Below are positions 43,161 to 55,574 of a DNA stretch of 64,000 nucleotides, one piece after another. Each line of letters starts with the position of its first letter. Positions within the stretch are counted from its first letter, which is position 1. The stretch comes from Fulvia fulva. Its lineage: Eukaryota; Ascomycota; Dothideomycetes; Mycosphaerellales; Mycosphaerellaceae. The notes under the pieces are model-generated. The model worked only from the letters and a program-made list of their open reading frames with translations, was not told the origin of the DNA and searched no databases. The stretch covers positions 434,001 through 498,000 of the forward strand of contig NC_063018.1 in the NCBI RefSeq assembly GCF_020509005.1, read 5' to 3'. The translations under genes were made by a program, and so were the position numbers.

Positions 43161-43774
43161 TATATACTAAGAACGCGCCGAAGTTAGAGAAGTCTACCGC
43201 CTTATTTCTATATCGCTTAACCTAGTTCTTTAGTACGTTAAAGAACTACTCTATAGGGTTAAAGTCCGGTAAGTATAGCGGAAGATATTTGAGCTAATAG
43301 CTAGTAGTAACTATAGCTAAAGTAAGCTCCTTAGAGTAGTATATCGAGGCGTTATCTATTACTAATATCGAACCGACTACTACGCGCCAAAGTACCTCTC
43401 TTATTATCTATTCGACAAATATCTCTTTTATAATACCGCCCTAAAAGAGAAGAATACCTAGTAGGTAGCTATCGATCGAGTACGCCGGTAAGATCGAGTA
43501 CCGCTTAGAGCGCTTCGCTAGACTCCTCGTATTAGTAGAGTAGTTAATTTGGCTCTAGGAATACCTTCTCTACCTACTACGTAAGTTACTAGCACTCTTA
43601 TCGATAAGGATAATATTATCCGCTTTCTAATACGCCTTCTTTGTTTACTAGAAAGCTCGTAATCTAGTATAGCGCTCTTTAGCGACTTTCTAAGTAGTCT
43701 TACGACTCTAACTATACTTATATAATATATTAGCGATTATCTAATTAGATACTACTTTGCCGAGGTTATTAAAT
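43161..43774 (-). mobile_element. Tc1/mariner-type transposase remnant (DDE_3)
   Basis: On the minus strand, with RIP stops, it reads ILVIDNASIYYSKELTLA (near 43330-43380) and LKYLPLYLPDFNPIE (near 43250-43300), the second and third catalytic regions of Tc1/mariner transposases. It is cut at 43774 by LINE B and on the left by the Fot1 end. The family differs from the Fot1/pogo elements here. Confidence 0.78.
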
Positions 43775-43929
43775 AGATAGATAGATATTTCATTAAGCTA
43801 TTATAGTGCCCTTTAGCCTATATAGCTGTACTATCTTATTTCCGTATATATAGAGGGGAAACCGTATTAGTAGAAATCCCTCCTCCTTCCCGCCTATCTT
43901 TTCCCCCTCGTTGTCGTCTTAGATTTCCC

Positions 43930-46900
43930 TTAATACGGGTACGCTAGTGTTATAGGCCTGCCCTAGTAACTACCCTATCTATAACGCCCCTAGCTTCCGC
44001 CTCTTATCTATCTACTTCTCTGTCTCGATAGCGAGGCTAAACTACTAGAGGTATCCCTACTATAGTATCTACCGAGAGATTCGGCGAATGTTACCTTTGT
44101 CCCTAATAATTGACTTATAGTCTCTCCTTCCCGCTTAGTACCTCTAATTTCCCCTACCTCTCGCCTACTACGGGCATCGTAGTATTATATGTTCTAGGTT
44201 TTACGATAGGTAGCTACACTAGTAGGCTAGGCTTTAGATGTCTAGTACGCGTCTCCTAAATAGGTAGGCCCTTAATCTAATATGTTCGGACTTGATTTGG
44301 ATCGCTATACTTACTTCGGCCCTTATTAGGTCTCTATATAGCTAGTAATTATGTCTCTAGAAAGCTCGGAGTACTATCGGGCCTATTGTCTTAGGGGGCT
44401 TCCTTTTCTAGTCCTACTACTATAGGTAGCTCGCTATCTATTCTATTAGGCTTTAGGTCTTAGCCTGACTTCCGCCGGCCTAGCGAGCCCTACGCTCCTC
44501 CTCTTTTCGTACTAGCTATTCGGTACTTGTCTATACGGCCGTAAAGGTAGTAAGGTCATCCTCTTTTTAGCTTGTCCTATATCCGGCCCCTCTCCGGTAG
44601 CGGCTTTCTATCTTATTCTTTCCTCCTAGATCGTAGTTTGTACTAGGTAATCTGTCGTCTTTACCGCGTATTAAATTCTTATTCTCCGGATATATTGGCC
44701 GATTAGTAGTATTTCCGTCTCTATTTCTACCGTACTTATTAACGTTGTCTTATATACGCCTAGTATCCTACGTATATTACCTACCTATATCCTATTTAGA
44801 GGTTACTCTATTTGTTTCGGGATCGGCTTGCCTACGCCTCCTATTCCCTAAATCTATGCCCCGTATAACATAGCTAGTCTAACGATCGCCTTATATATTA
44901 CCCTTACCTTATCGAATATTGCTCCCTATATAGACGCCGTAAGCCTCCTTATCGAGGCTTCGTTAACTTGCGCTCGACTCTAGGCTTTCTTAATCTATAC
45001 GTTCTAGCTTAGCTTCGGGTCGAGCTAGATCCCTAGTACTCGTAGCTCCGCTAATAGCTTAGTCTCGTAGCCTTAGATTCTTACCGCCGCCTTTATATTA
45101 TAGTATATTCTCGCTTTACTAAAGTATATAAGCTAGTACTTTTAGGGGCGAGCCGGGTACTATACTTCTTTACCTACTCCTCGTATTTCTTATACCTGTC
45201 TTTAAGGAGGCGACAGTTCTCCTCTATCGAGTTTTACTAGGCTAGAATGTTTATATTGTCTACGAATCCCAATACTAAGGTTTACGGAGAGGTGAGTAGG
45301 GGAAGAAGATTAGACATAAATATTAGAAATAGGATAGGGGAGAGAGTAGATCCCTAAGGTATTCTAGCCTCTACCTTTACCGGGTCGGATGTATACCTCC
45401 CTAGGACTAAGTATGTCGTCCGTTCCTAGAGAAAGGAGTAGACGAACTTCGTTACCTACTAGGGGATGCCTTTCTGTTATAGGATATAGATTAGCCTTTA
45501 GTATAAGACGTTATTAAAGGCTCCTACGATATCGAGGGACAGTAAGGACGCCGCTCGGTTCCTACCGTAGTACTAGAAGGTCTAAATTTGCTCCGTAATT
45601 AGCTCTATTACTATTAGTATCGATCGCTAGCTTCTTCCCCCCGTCTATATTACTAGAAGTACGTAGTGGTTCTCGGCTAGCTACGTAAGTCTCTAGGCTA
45701 CTATCTTCTCTAGAACCTTCTCTATTATGTTTAGAAGTACGATTAGCCTATACGATTTAGGTAAAGTATAGTCCTCCTTCTATAGCTTACGTAGCACTAC
45801 TATTCTAGACTCTCTATACGGCTTCGGGTGATACCCTAGCCGTAGGTACGCGGTAAATAGGTTTATAAGGCTCGGCGCGATCTCTTCTCTATACTCTTTT
45901 AGTAGTATATTTAGTATCCTATCTAGGCCTAGGGCTTTTCGTCCTTTTAGCTTACTTATAACTCCTATTACTATAGTAGAGCTAACCGCCTAATCTATGT
46001 CTAGGGGTTCCGGGTATATACTCGGGTTAATATCTATAAGGTCTACCTTAATAGTTAGCTAATACTTTTGCCTTACCCCGAGGCGTAGTCTAGGCAACCC
46101 CTTCGCGGTCTACGATTAGAGGGAAGTAAGGGGTTCGTTACTCTTTAGGTAGTCGTATCTGTTTAGCTAGTCTCTCTATCTATTCCGGGTTTTCTATAAC
46201 GAGCCCGATCGTTGCTCTCTAGTCCTATAGCTTATCGCGTCTTATCTATACCTTTTTTTCTTATGTCGTACGATAGTATTGCTCCTACGTCTCTTAAGTA
46301 TGCTCCTTCGTCTACTATCACCTTGTCCTTCTAGCCTCCTTTACCTTCGTAGAGTATTTAGGGGTCTAGAAGACCTTCTACTATATTAAGGGCCGGAGTA
46401 ACGGCGTATATTATTCCGCTACTTACTATATAACCGAGGTAATCTGTTCCGCTACTTAGTCTAGCTAAGCTGTCGTCTCGAGTTCCCTATACTACGGTAG
46501 GTTTACTATTAGGAAGTCTCTTATATCGTCCTAGCGTGCCTTCTTCTAGTTACGGCGTAGTTCGCTTATTAGCTCCTCTATTGCCTTTACCCCTAGCGTC
46601 GTTTAAATAGGGATATAGTCTAAGGAGGCCTCTAGCGCGTAGTTCGGTTAGTATTAGACTAGTCTCTCTTGAAGTTCTCGTAATAGAAAGTATAGGTCGA
46701 TTATACTTATACTTATACGGGCCTTCTACGTCTCTATTCCCTTTAGTATTACTAAGGCTATTCCGTAGCGTACGGTTATGTCTAGTAGCTTTCCCCCTAA
46801 AAACGCGTACGGGGGAGTGAAGTCGAATCCCTACTATAGGTAGTAGAGGTTAAAGTCGTCGAGGAGTACTTACTTCGTGTCTTAGCTTAGGGTCCGCTCT

Positions 46901-47298
46901 AGGTAGGCGAGGGTTTCTAGTTCCCTACTCGTCCGACCCCGCGGTAGCGGGTTATAAACGTTATAGATCTAGATAGAGCCTTATGTCGTATCGATCTAAA
47001 TTAATGTTATGTCTCCTAGGTTACCCTATTACGGTAGTATAACCTTCTACGACTTAAGGTCTATAGTCTTGCTTACGTATATATATATCCTCGGGATAAC
47101 GCCTCGTTCGCCCGCGATTATAGTATAGTATCTCTAGTTATTATAAGTAGCTAGGAGTCCTACGTAGGGGTTGATCTATAGTTCCTATACCGTAACAACG
47201 TAGTGCCGTAGCGGGTATAGCTCCTATAGAAAGTAGCGCTAGACCTTGTCCCTACTTTTATTTATAGTATACTATACGATAGTAATGTCGTCGTATAG
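43930..47298 (-). pseudogene. LINE B ORF2 (endonuclease-RT), RIP-inactivated
   Basis: Runs from the ORF2 start beside chimera 5 (47298) through the endonuclease (about 46650-47290), RT (about 45000-45960) and C-terminal regions. It is the longest LINE B ORF2 here and serves to place the breakpoints of chimeras 2 and 3. No open stretch of useful length remains. Confidence 0.75.
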
Positions 47299-47312
47299 TA
47301 TTATTCGTTATC
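47299..47312. repeat. Target site duplication, left copy (chimera 5)
   Basis: TATTATTCGTTATC, identical to 49644-49657. Confidence 0.95.
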
Positions 47313-48389
47313 GGTCGACGACGAGAATCACCTATACGTAGTGTCGGCTACGAACCTCTCGTCTAGCTACGAGAGAGCCAAGTATTCTTACGCTAGAGCG
47401 TCGTAGGCGCGACGGGCGCGTAACGTAGGCGAAGCCGCGGCGAATAGAGGACTACTAGCAAAACGGGTATAAAAACTATCCGACGAGCGTATACTCGTGT
47501 CGGGAGCGAGTCCCTCTTCTTTCTACGTATAAGAAGGGCGCGGAACCGTGGCCTATACGCTCGATAGGACACCTCTAGTATAAGTACAAAATTTTCACCT
47601 CCGGAGACCGTAAACCGAGCGGGCTAAGCGACGAACATTAGACGAGCGGACTATAGAACAACAACTAAGCGGACTATATAACGGCGTCGAGCGGACTACG
47701 AAACAATCTAGTATTTGCTAGCGGGCAATGCGGTAGGTAGGTAGACACGCGACGAAGCCTATAAGGGCCTATTAAACACCCGGTATAGGAACGAGGGTTT
47801 TGCCTAAGGCACTGCCTATCCCGCTATATAACGCACCTAGTCTAATATAGTAGATTGCGACGAGGAAAAGACGATAGCCTAAGCAAGGAAAAGACGGCTA
47901 TTAGGACGGGGAAAAGACGTATAATGCAAGTGGATTAGTTCTATAATCTAGGAGGATCGAGGGTAGGGTGATAAGGAACTTTATATTAGTTAGTAGGTAG
48001 AAACGTAAGGAGTACGCTGCCCGGCGTAGTGTGTACCCCGAGCAAACCTGCGAGGTATAGACGGCCGCTTTCTAGAGATAGGCTACGGTAACGCGAAGGG
48101 CGTTAAAACCTAGGGCGTAGTGTACACTAGTAGCGACGGCTAATACTGTCTATATAGCCCGAGAGGACGGATGCGTATGTCGGTCAATAGAGAGCACTAA
48201 AGGGCTTAGGCCTATAGAGGTAGATATTGGCTTAAGGAGCAAACAGGGAGGGAGGGCGTAGAGGGAAGCTTTTGCTCCGGGCTAACCTCTCGAAACGAGG
48301 CTACACGGTAGTACTAGATAAGTAGGAAAGCGCGGTTAAGACTTGTTACCTTATCTCGTAGCTAGCTTACTAAATACGATTCCTTCCTT
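47313..48389 (+). repeat. 1077-bp chimeric module, copy 5
   Basis: Same length and ends as the other four. The junction reads CCTTACTAGATATAGG, where LINE A has ATCCAGATATAGG; allowing for RIP (CCAG to CTAG) two bases can belong to either partner. Confidence 0.93.
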
Positions 48390-49520
48390 ACTAGATATAG
48401 GGGCATACGACTAACCCGGCAAATCAGCTTAGGATCCTCGGACTATAGGTAGACCCGGCGCTACGGTAGAGGAAGTACGTATAGGCAATATTACGGAAAG
48501 CTAAACAGAATATAGCATTATGCCAGAGGCTCACTACGTCTATATAGGGGGCGGACTTCCGGTAGTCACGACTTCTATATACGGCTATTATACGGCCAGT
48601 CCTTACCTATAGTAGCTAAGTATAGTCCTTAGGCGAGAGGGCCTGCCTATCGAAGGGACTCGTCGCGCCGCTAGCGAAGATCCAAAACCAATGCCTAAGG
48701 AAGGTCACCGGGGCATATAAGTCGACACTAACGAGGATGCTTAAGTACGAGACCGCTATACCGCCGATCGACCTATATATCTAGGGACTACGGACCTCCT
48801 ACTTAGGCAAGTCGGCACAGTACCTAGTATAGAAGGTCATCGCTAGTGTAGTCGTAAGGGCCCGCGAATCAGTACTAGCGTATAGGGGCATTCGACCCGG
48901 AAACGAGCCGAACTACCGGGTAAGGGACGAATAGCTAGTAATATAATAGGAAGGTGAGAAATCGTTTGTAGAGCAACTATAGAAAGAGAGGTGGAACAAC
49001 TAGGTTGTAGGGCATAGTGGACGCCCTTAGCTAGCGGGATAACCTAAGGAATAGTTAGCTACAAAATCCGCGGTCAAGTTCCCCCCCGAAGCTTATCTAC
49101 TACCGCCTTACGAGGGCATAGAGTAGTATAGTAACCTAACTACGAAGCGAACATATCGGCCTCTAGGGGTACCTATTATAGAGGAAGGTTCTAGGATACA
49201 CGAATACTAGCTGCCCCTACGGCTATCGCTCCTAGAACGTACGGCACGCACTCCTCGTCTGTCCGAGGTAGTCGCTAGGAAGGGGGGAGTGGATAGCAAA
49301 GGCGAGGAACCGGACGATTAGGGCACTTCTTAACAACGCTAAGGACCTACGGCGTATTACGAACTAGATACTAGAGAAGGGCTAGCTAGAACAGTACCGC
49401 CTAGTAGGAACAGTGTAGGAAGAGAGGACACGACGTAGCGCGACGAGACCGGCTAGGAGCGGGGGCTAACGGGGTAGTGATATAGACTACGTACGTTTAG
49501 AGGGAAAGCTAAACTAGACA
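48390..49520 (+). pseudogene. LINE A ORF2 C-terminal fragment in chimera 5
   Basis: Aligns with the reverse complement of 2520-3645 and, over its end, with 24137-24712. It covers the post-RT region and the cysteine-rich C-terminus. Stops are RIP-type; a few CA and TG sites survive, so it is less mutated than the LINE B host around it. Confidence 0.75.
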
Positions 49521-49657
49521 AGGAGTAGTCGGGGGCGGGAAGGGTTTTCACCTATTCGGGTTTCCCTTTGTACATAACAATAGATATATACCTACATAGG
49601 CCGGATAGGGTCCTAGAACAGGGGAATAACAAATCTATCTATCTATTATTCGTTATC

Positions 49658-50930
49658 CGTAAGGTTTATTTCCGTACTAACCTACTATATCTCCTAAGCC
49701 TTTATCCCGCTATTCGGCTAGCCCTAGGGCCGCTAGGGCGCCCTAAAGATTCGTATTTAGCCTAGTGTAGTAGTAGCCCGGTTAATATATCGAGGCCTAC
49801 CGGGAGGTAGATATATTTAGGGTTAGGTTCCCTTATTCGTCTCTTCTACCCTCTTTCTCTTACTCGGCTCGAAGCCCTTATATACGGTAGGTCCCTCCTA
49901 CTATCGTTAGGGATACCTAGCTAGTATAGAGATCCTTGCTTATCTCGCTCGTTCTTATACTACTATTCTAGCTAGGTATTAGTTTGAGTACGCTAGGTAC
50001 CTTCTACTATAGTATATATACCTACTCTCCTTTTTTAGGCATTCCCTTCCCTAGTATAGGCCTACGTAGTAAGGACACTGTAGGGTCTTCTCCCCGTATT
50101 TTAGGGCTATATAACCGTACTATTAGTATAAGAAGCATTATAGTACCCTATAGCTACTCTAATAGATCTCCGTGTCTATTCTCTCGTAGTTCTAGAATAG
50201 CCTATTATCTAGTATCTAGTTAGCTTGTTCCGCTGTCTCTACCTAGATAATAAGCGATAAATACGTCTTCTCTCGGTCTACTATCTTATATAACTATACC
50301 GCCTTTGTTGGTCGTACTCCTAGGGATATGTTCTAGTTCTATACTTAGAGTTAGGGAAGGTCTTCGACCTTAAATGTCCTAGGGACCCCGTAGGCAATAA
50401 CGGTATATTATTAGTAGGAGACTCGCGCCGACTTCGCGACTTTAGTAGTCCACTCCTTATAGGTCTCTAGTTTTCGTCTATTAGACTCTTATACGATAAA
50501 GAGTCTTACTACGCCTATTGCCTCTACCTTCGCTCCGACTACATCCTTTTAGCCGATTCTATCGACAATCTCCTTACTTATTAGGGCTACGATTTCTTGT
50601 TTCTCCGCCGGATTAGTAATATATAGGCGTACCGTATTACTTACCTTCGTAGGGAGTTAATTCTTACCTACTACTACTATTACCTATATAGTTAGTCTCT
50701 AGGCTACCTTCTATATTACTTATTAGATTGTCTTTAGAATTTAGTATAATAGCGCTTTTAGCGCTCCTAGTAGCTATACTATAGTGTTCTTATATACTCG
50801 GGCTAGGTATTTATTATCCTCTAGTAAGTTCTCGGCCTCCGTATATAGGGTCGTCTACGCTATATTGTTTGTCGTTAGCCTCCTAAGGCTATAGCTCTCG
50901 TTAGTTACTATTCTTCGCTACTATTCGGGG
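49658..50930 (-). pseudogene. LINE B ORF1 (gag-like), RIP-inactivated
   Basis: Continues LINE B beyond chimera 5. The region at 50100-50180 aligns with the zinc-knuckle and preceding DNA of LINE C (30540-30620), and 50740-50850 encodes on the minus strand a segment like the N-terminal LCKKAEEMVA...LLGGLKALKR of LINE C ORF1. Frames are closed by TAG/TAA. Confidence 0.75.
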
Positions 50931-51069
50931 TGAGGTCGCGCTTCCTAATTAGGTAGTTATCCTCCGTAACTCCGTAACTCTAGGGTCTACCGTTAGGGGA
51001 ACGGAACCTTAGTATTAGGGTTCTTTATACTACGATTACGCCGCCGCTAGCGTAGGCGGGTCGCTACTA

Positions 51070-53620
51070 CTTAAGTAGATTGCTCGTCTTAATAAGGGCT
51101 ATCGAATAGATAGTCCTCGTCGAATACGAGCCCGATAAGTATCTACTTCCTATACCTATTATTAGTATAATAGGAATCTAGATCGACCTAACGAAGACAT
51201 ATTCTATTCGAGAATAGCTAGAACCGGCTAATATTAAGGATGTATAATCATTCTTAGGACTAGCGAACTATAACCGGAAGTTTATTAGAGATTACTCTAA
51301 GATAGCCGTAGCTATAACCGCGCTTATATAAAAAGACACTAAATAGCTATAGGGTAATAGAGAACAATAGGCGTTTAAACTACTTAAAGAACAATACGCC
51401 TCTATACTTACGCTTCGACTATTCGACGGTACGAAAGAAGTCTAGATCGAGACGGACGTATCGGATATAGCTATAGGAGTAACGTACTTTACTACCGAGC
51501 GGGCTATACTACCGAGCGGGCTACTTTTACTAAGAACTATACTACTTCTACTTTAATTGCGACGGTATCTTAACACGACGACATCCTATAGAATCGTTAC
51601 TAGGAGGACAATTCCTCTTTAGATTCTTCGCTATCTAGCGAGTCTACTTAATAGGTACGTACGTTATGCCCCGACTCGCTATATCGCTTATAGCGTCGTA
51701 GCCTTAGTACTAGCCGAACACTATCTAGCGACTCTCTACTCACTTCCTGCCTCCTAGTATCCTCTAGAGGTATTAATTACGACGCCTTATTGAAGGTTAG
51801 AGACCCTCTAGACTAAATATACTTGCGCTTTCGTGCTTTCCGCTATATAAGGGCCTCGTTAGACTTACGTAGCTTACTAATCTCGCTTCGTATAAGAGCT
51901 ATCTAATACGCTATCTCTCTACTCCCTCTCTTTTGCCCTATTGAACGACCTTCCTCTTTCTACTACGCCTTTCTGAACCCGTAACGACGCTCTAAGACGT
52001 AATGACACCTATTATAAACCCTTTCTCGTCGAAGTTATAGGTGTCCTAGTTAAGGATACTATACTTCTCCTTTATATTACGTATAAGCAAGAACTACTTC
52101 TTAATAACGTCTAGATCTTCTATTAGGGCTCGCTAACGATCGTATCTACTTATTATACGAACCTTTAGCTCACGATGCCGCCTAATAAACCTGTCTATCT
52201 AATTAAGACTAGCGGGCTTAAGACCCTTCTCTTATAGTAATAAATCGGCTATTACTCGTATACTAGCTTTTAATAGCGGGAAACCTCTAAGATCTAGCTC
52301 GAGTATATACTCAAGGATCACCCTCTCTTCTAGCTCTATAAGCTTCTTCGGATCAGGCTCGTAGTCACCCCGAGGAGGTCGTCTATTTAATCGATACCCT
52401 AGTATAGTTCGAGACGCGTCGTATACCTTTATAGCAAGTCGATTCGTAATTATCGCGTCGCGTTTTGTAGCCTAGACAGCTAAGGTCAGTTTGGCCTCGT
52501 TTAAAGATAATATAAGCTATAAAAGTAGTTACATAGCTATATCTATAGAAGTAGTATAGTTCTTAGTAAAAGTAGCCCGCTCGGTAGTATAGCCCGCTCG
52601 GTAGTAAAGCACGTTATACCTTATATAAGAGTATAATAGGAAACGACACCTAGTGGCCTACTACTTAAGGAAAATAACACCCGCGGAACAAGACTATAAT
52701 ATCTATAATAAGGAACTTTTCGCTATTATTACTACTATATAGTACTAGAGAGTATACGCGGAAGGAGTACCTAAGCTAACGATTCTTTCTGATTATAAGA
52801 ATCTCACTTACTTCACTACGATAAAGGTACTGACCCGAAGATAGGCCCGCTAGTTAGAACTACTCGGATAGTATAAGTCCGAAATCCGCTATACCGTAGG
52901 AAAAGACAATAGTAGGGCCGACGTACTAAGCCGAAGAAGCGACTATATAGAAGGAAAGGAACTAGTACGACAATAAGTACTTAAGGCTAATCTAGATAGA
53001 AGCCTAAGCGCTAATATAAAGGAGTTTAATAATATATTACGTGTCCTTTAGGATATAGAAGAGCAATTCCTACTTATATAAGGGAAGTACTAAGTACTAC
53101 GAGAACGAGAAAAAGAATATATTCAATGATATTATAATAACCTAGTATATAGACATCCTAGAACTACGAAGACTCTCGAGATTATATAGCGAAGTTTCTC
53201 ATTTCTATAGATAAGACAGAAAGTACTATAATATATTAAGAGATATACGTACTACTAATAGAACAAGGCCGCTAGACTCGAGAAGTACGGATAAATATAA
53301 TTCAAGACGCTACCGACATAACTATAGGACGAGGTTACGATAGACTTTATTACGAAGCTCCCTACCTCGACGGATAAGGCGATAGGAATACGATACGATA
53401 TAATACTAGTTATAGTCGACCGCCTAATAAAATACGTACACTTTATACCTACTAGTAAAACGTATACGGTAGAGCAACTCGGATACTTAGTACTCGATAA
53501 CCTAGTACGATACTACGGATTCCCTAAGGTCTTTATAATAGATAGGGATAAGCTATTTATATCGAACTACTAGAAGAACCTTATCGCGGAGATTAGTATA
53601 TATATATACATTCATAATGC
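51070..53620 (+). mobile_element. Ty3/gypsy remnant (gypsy-2): RT end, RNase H, integrase
   Basis: The plus strand, with RIP stops, reads SFLGLANYNRKFIRDYSKIA near 51250 (RT thumb), ETDVSDIAIGV at 51450-51480 (start of RNase H, interrupted there by a Fot1 derivative), and in the integrase region DFITKLPTSTDKAIG, DIILVIVDRLIKYVHFIPTS and NLVRYYGFPKVFIIDRD (53340-53550), which contain the catalytic-core landmarks of Ty3 integrase. Its 5' part is missing at the LINE B end and its 3' part at LINE E. Confidence 0.85.
51482..52614 (-). mobile_element. Fot1/pogo-like deletion derivative, 1133 bp, second copy
   Basis: TA flanks both ends (51480-51481, 52615-52616); inverted repeats with the doubled CCGAGCGGGCTA subrepeat. 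It has the same length and the same internal deletion junction as 32236-33368, so both descend from one already deleted copy that multiplied. Inserted in the RNase H region of gypsy-2. Confidence 0.92.
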
Positions 53621-53639
53621 CTATCTAGCTCCTTAAAGG

Positions 53640-55574
53640 TCTACGAGGCCGGGGACTATTAGGGAAGAGAGAGGGAAAAACCGTCGTACGGGGAAATATC
53701 CTCTTTAGGTATTAGTAAGTTCTCTCTATTACTTATTAGTTAATCTGTCGTACTAGGACCGGTAAGTACTAGGTAGTTAGCTACTCCGGAGTACTAATCT
53801 ACCCGGTACCTAGGAACGAGTATTAGTAGCTAGCCGACTATTGAACAGACGATAGGTCGACTATTAGTAGAGGCGGGTCGCCTATCGAGTAGGAGACAGG
53901 TCGACCGTCGAGCGGAAAACGGGCTGGCCGTTAAGTAGATAACGAGTCGACCCTTCCGGGCTCCTATACTCTATTAGTACTCCTATCGCTCTTCCTCCTA
54001 CGCTCGGGGTCGCTATAGGCTACGGTCTACCCGCCTACGTAGTCGTCGGCGCTACCGGAGTTCTACTACGTCTATAGGTAGGGCGCCTTCGGGGGCTTCC
54101 TAGAGCTCTTCCTCCTAGGCTATCTCCTCTATTCTTACTACTATCTTACCCGCTATCTAGAACTACTATCGAAGGCCGGTCCGTATTACTATTCGTACCG
54201 CTACTCGTATCCTACGCGCTATACCTATTATATATTAGAAGTCTATAGCCCCCGTCTCGAGGCGTATTACCTACAGGGCTTCTATAAAGCGTAGGTAGAA
54301 TAGTATAACGTGTTTCGGCGTCTAAATACGTCTTTATTTATATAGGCTACTATCTACTCCCGGTACCTTTCGGCGATATAGATAGTCCTTAAACCTAATA
54401 TATTCCGAGCGGAGTAGTATCGCGACTATTACCTATAGGCGGGTAAGGGCTCGGAAGAGTCTTACTCTATCTCGGCTAATAGGTCCTGTCTTCGGCGCTA
54501 CCTCGTCTTCTCGTCGATATACTCGTCGTAGTAGTAGTTACCCGTTTAGGTGCCTTTCGCCTTTCTCCTAGCGCTCGTTCTAGATTCCCTATATATATCT
54601 ACGGACCGCGTTCGCTATAGCCTTCCGTTCTTTACGTCCCTATCCCGCTCCTATTACTAGTATACTACTAGCTAGGGCCTATACTCGGAACTTTACTATC
54701 GGGGTTTATTATATATCTAGCTACCGCTAGGCCTATAATCCTGTCTTCTTTTTAGGCGCTATAGATCGAAGGCGTGTCGTGATCGCCTAGTACGCTACGC
54801 GGATATCGCTCTCTACCTTACTATACGCCGTCTAGAGCGTATAGCCTATAGCGAGCTATTAGAGGTAGAGGTCTAGTAGCGCGATCTACGTATCTACTTC
54901 TAGGACCTACGTCGGTATAGTACGGTATACCCCGGTCGCCCTACGTAAATATTCGTTCTATATGTTTTAAATCTACTTTATCTAGCTAGTCGCGTAGGAT
55001 AGATACTAGACTAGTACCCTAAAGGTAATCGCCGGTCGGACAATAGAGCTATATAGCTAGCGTACCTTTACGAAGGCTACGCCCTATATAGAGGCCGCGA
55101 GGCGTATAATTAAGGCTTTTTTCTAGTCTCCCCGCTACCGGAGCTACTTTAGGTAGGCGTACTACCGGAGTTACGTATCTACTTAGAGTCCTAGGACCCG
55201 GATAGATAGCTATAGAGTAATATAGCTTACGCCGGTCCCGGCCCCGATCGTAGCTAAGAGGTTATACTTCTTCGGGGTCCTTATAAGGTAGATTATCTAG
55301 TCCTTCTTAGGTACAAAGACTACCCTATATCGCGCTACCTAGTCGTTATATACCTCGAGCGCCGCTTCGAGTTAGTAGTAATTAGTCTCGGTTAAGTCGC
55401 TATATATTAGGATATTCGTGTCGTCGATAAAGCCTATATAGGAGTTAGTACCGCCGGCGCTTCCTCTAAGTAGCGGGAGGAGCGTAGAGGCGAAGAAAAG
55501 GAAGAGGATCGGAGAGAGTAATAAGCCCTACGGGATCCCCGTTTCTTATAGGCCGTATCTAAGGTTTACGCTAC
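53640..55574 (-). mobile_element. LINE E remnant (reverse transcriptase)
   Basis: On the minus strand, near 55400-55550, it reads TGIP-GLLLSPILFLFFAS, then GFIDDTNIL, the B and C motifs of LINE RT with the catalytic Asp pair kept. The sequence is more G+C-rich than the other LINEs and does not align with A-D beyond the motifs, so it is a separate family. The left end has a GGTTTTTCCC-type tail block but no clear tetranucleotide run. It is cut on the right by an LTR. Confidence 0.65.

Larger units (their letters stand above)
47313..49643 (+). mobile_element. Chimeric retroelement 5: module + 5'-truncated LINE A
   Basis: Perfect 14-bp duplications on both sides. The module (47313-48389) is joined to LINE A from a point inside ORF2 that corresponds to position about 3645 of the copy at 2396-7161; the tail is (TATC)n. 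The insertion lies inside LINE B at the ORF1/ORF2 boundary, on the opposite strand. The same module is thus joined to LINE A at two different breakpoints (chimeras 1 and 5). Confidence 0.95.
43775..50960 (-). mobile_element. Near full-length LINE B, split by chimera 5
   Basis: Tail (GATA)n at the left, then ORF2 on the minus strand up to 47298, where DITIVxYTINKSRDKVxRYF matches the ORF2 start of LINE C; chimera 5 interrupts, and ORF1 resumes at 49658. ORF1 alignment near 50100-50180 follows the zinc-knuckle DNA of LINE C base by base apart from RIP changes, and the N-terminal TEAENLLED...LLGALKALLY segment lies near 50740-50850. Without chimera 5 it is about 4.8 kb, the size of LINE C. Its 5' end is only approximate and no target duplication was found. 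Heavily RIP-mutated. Confidence 0.8.
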
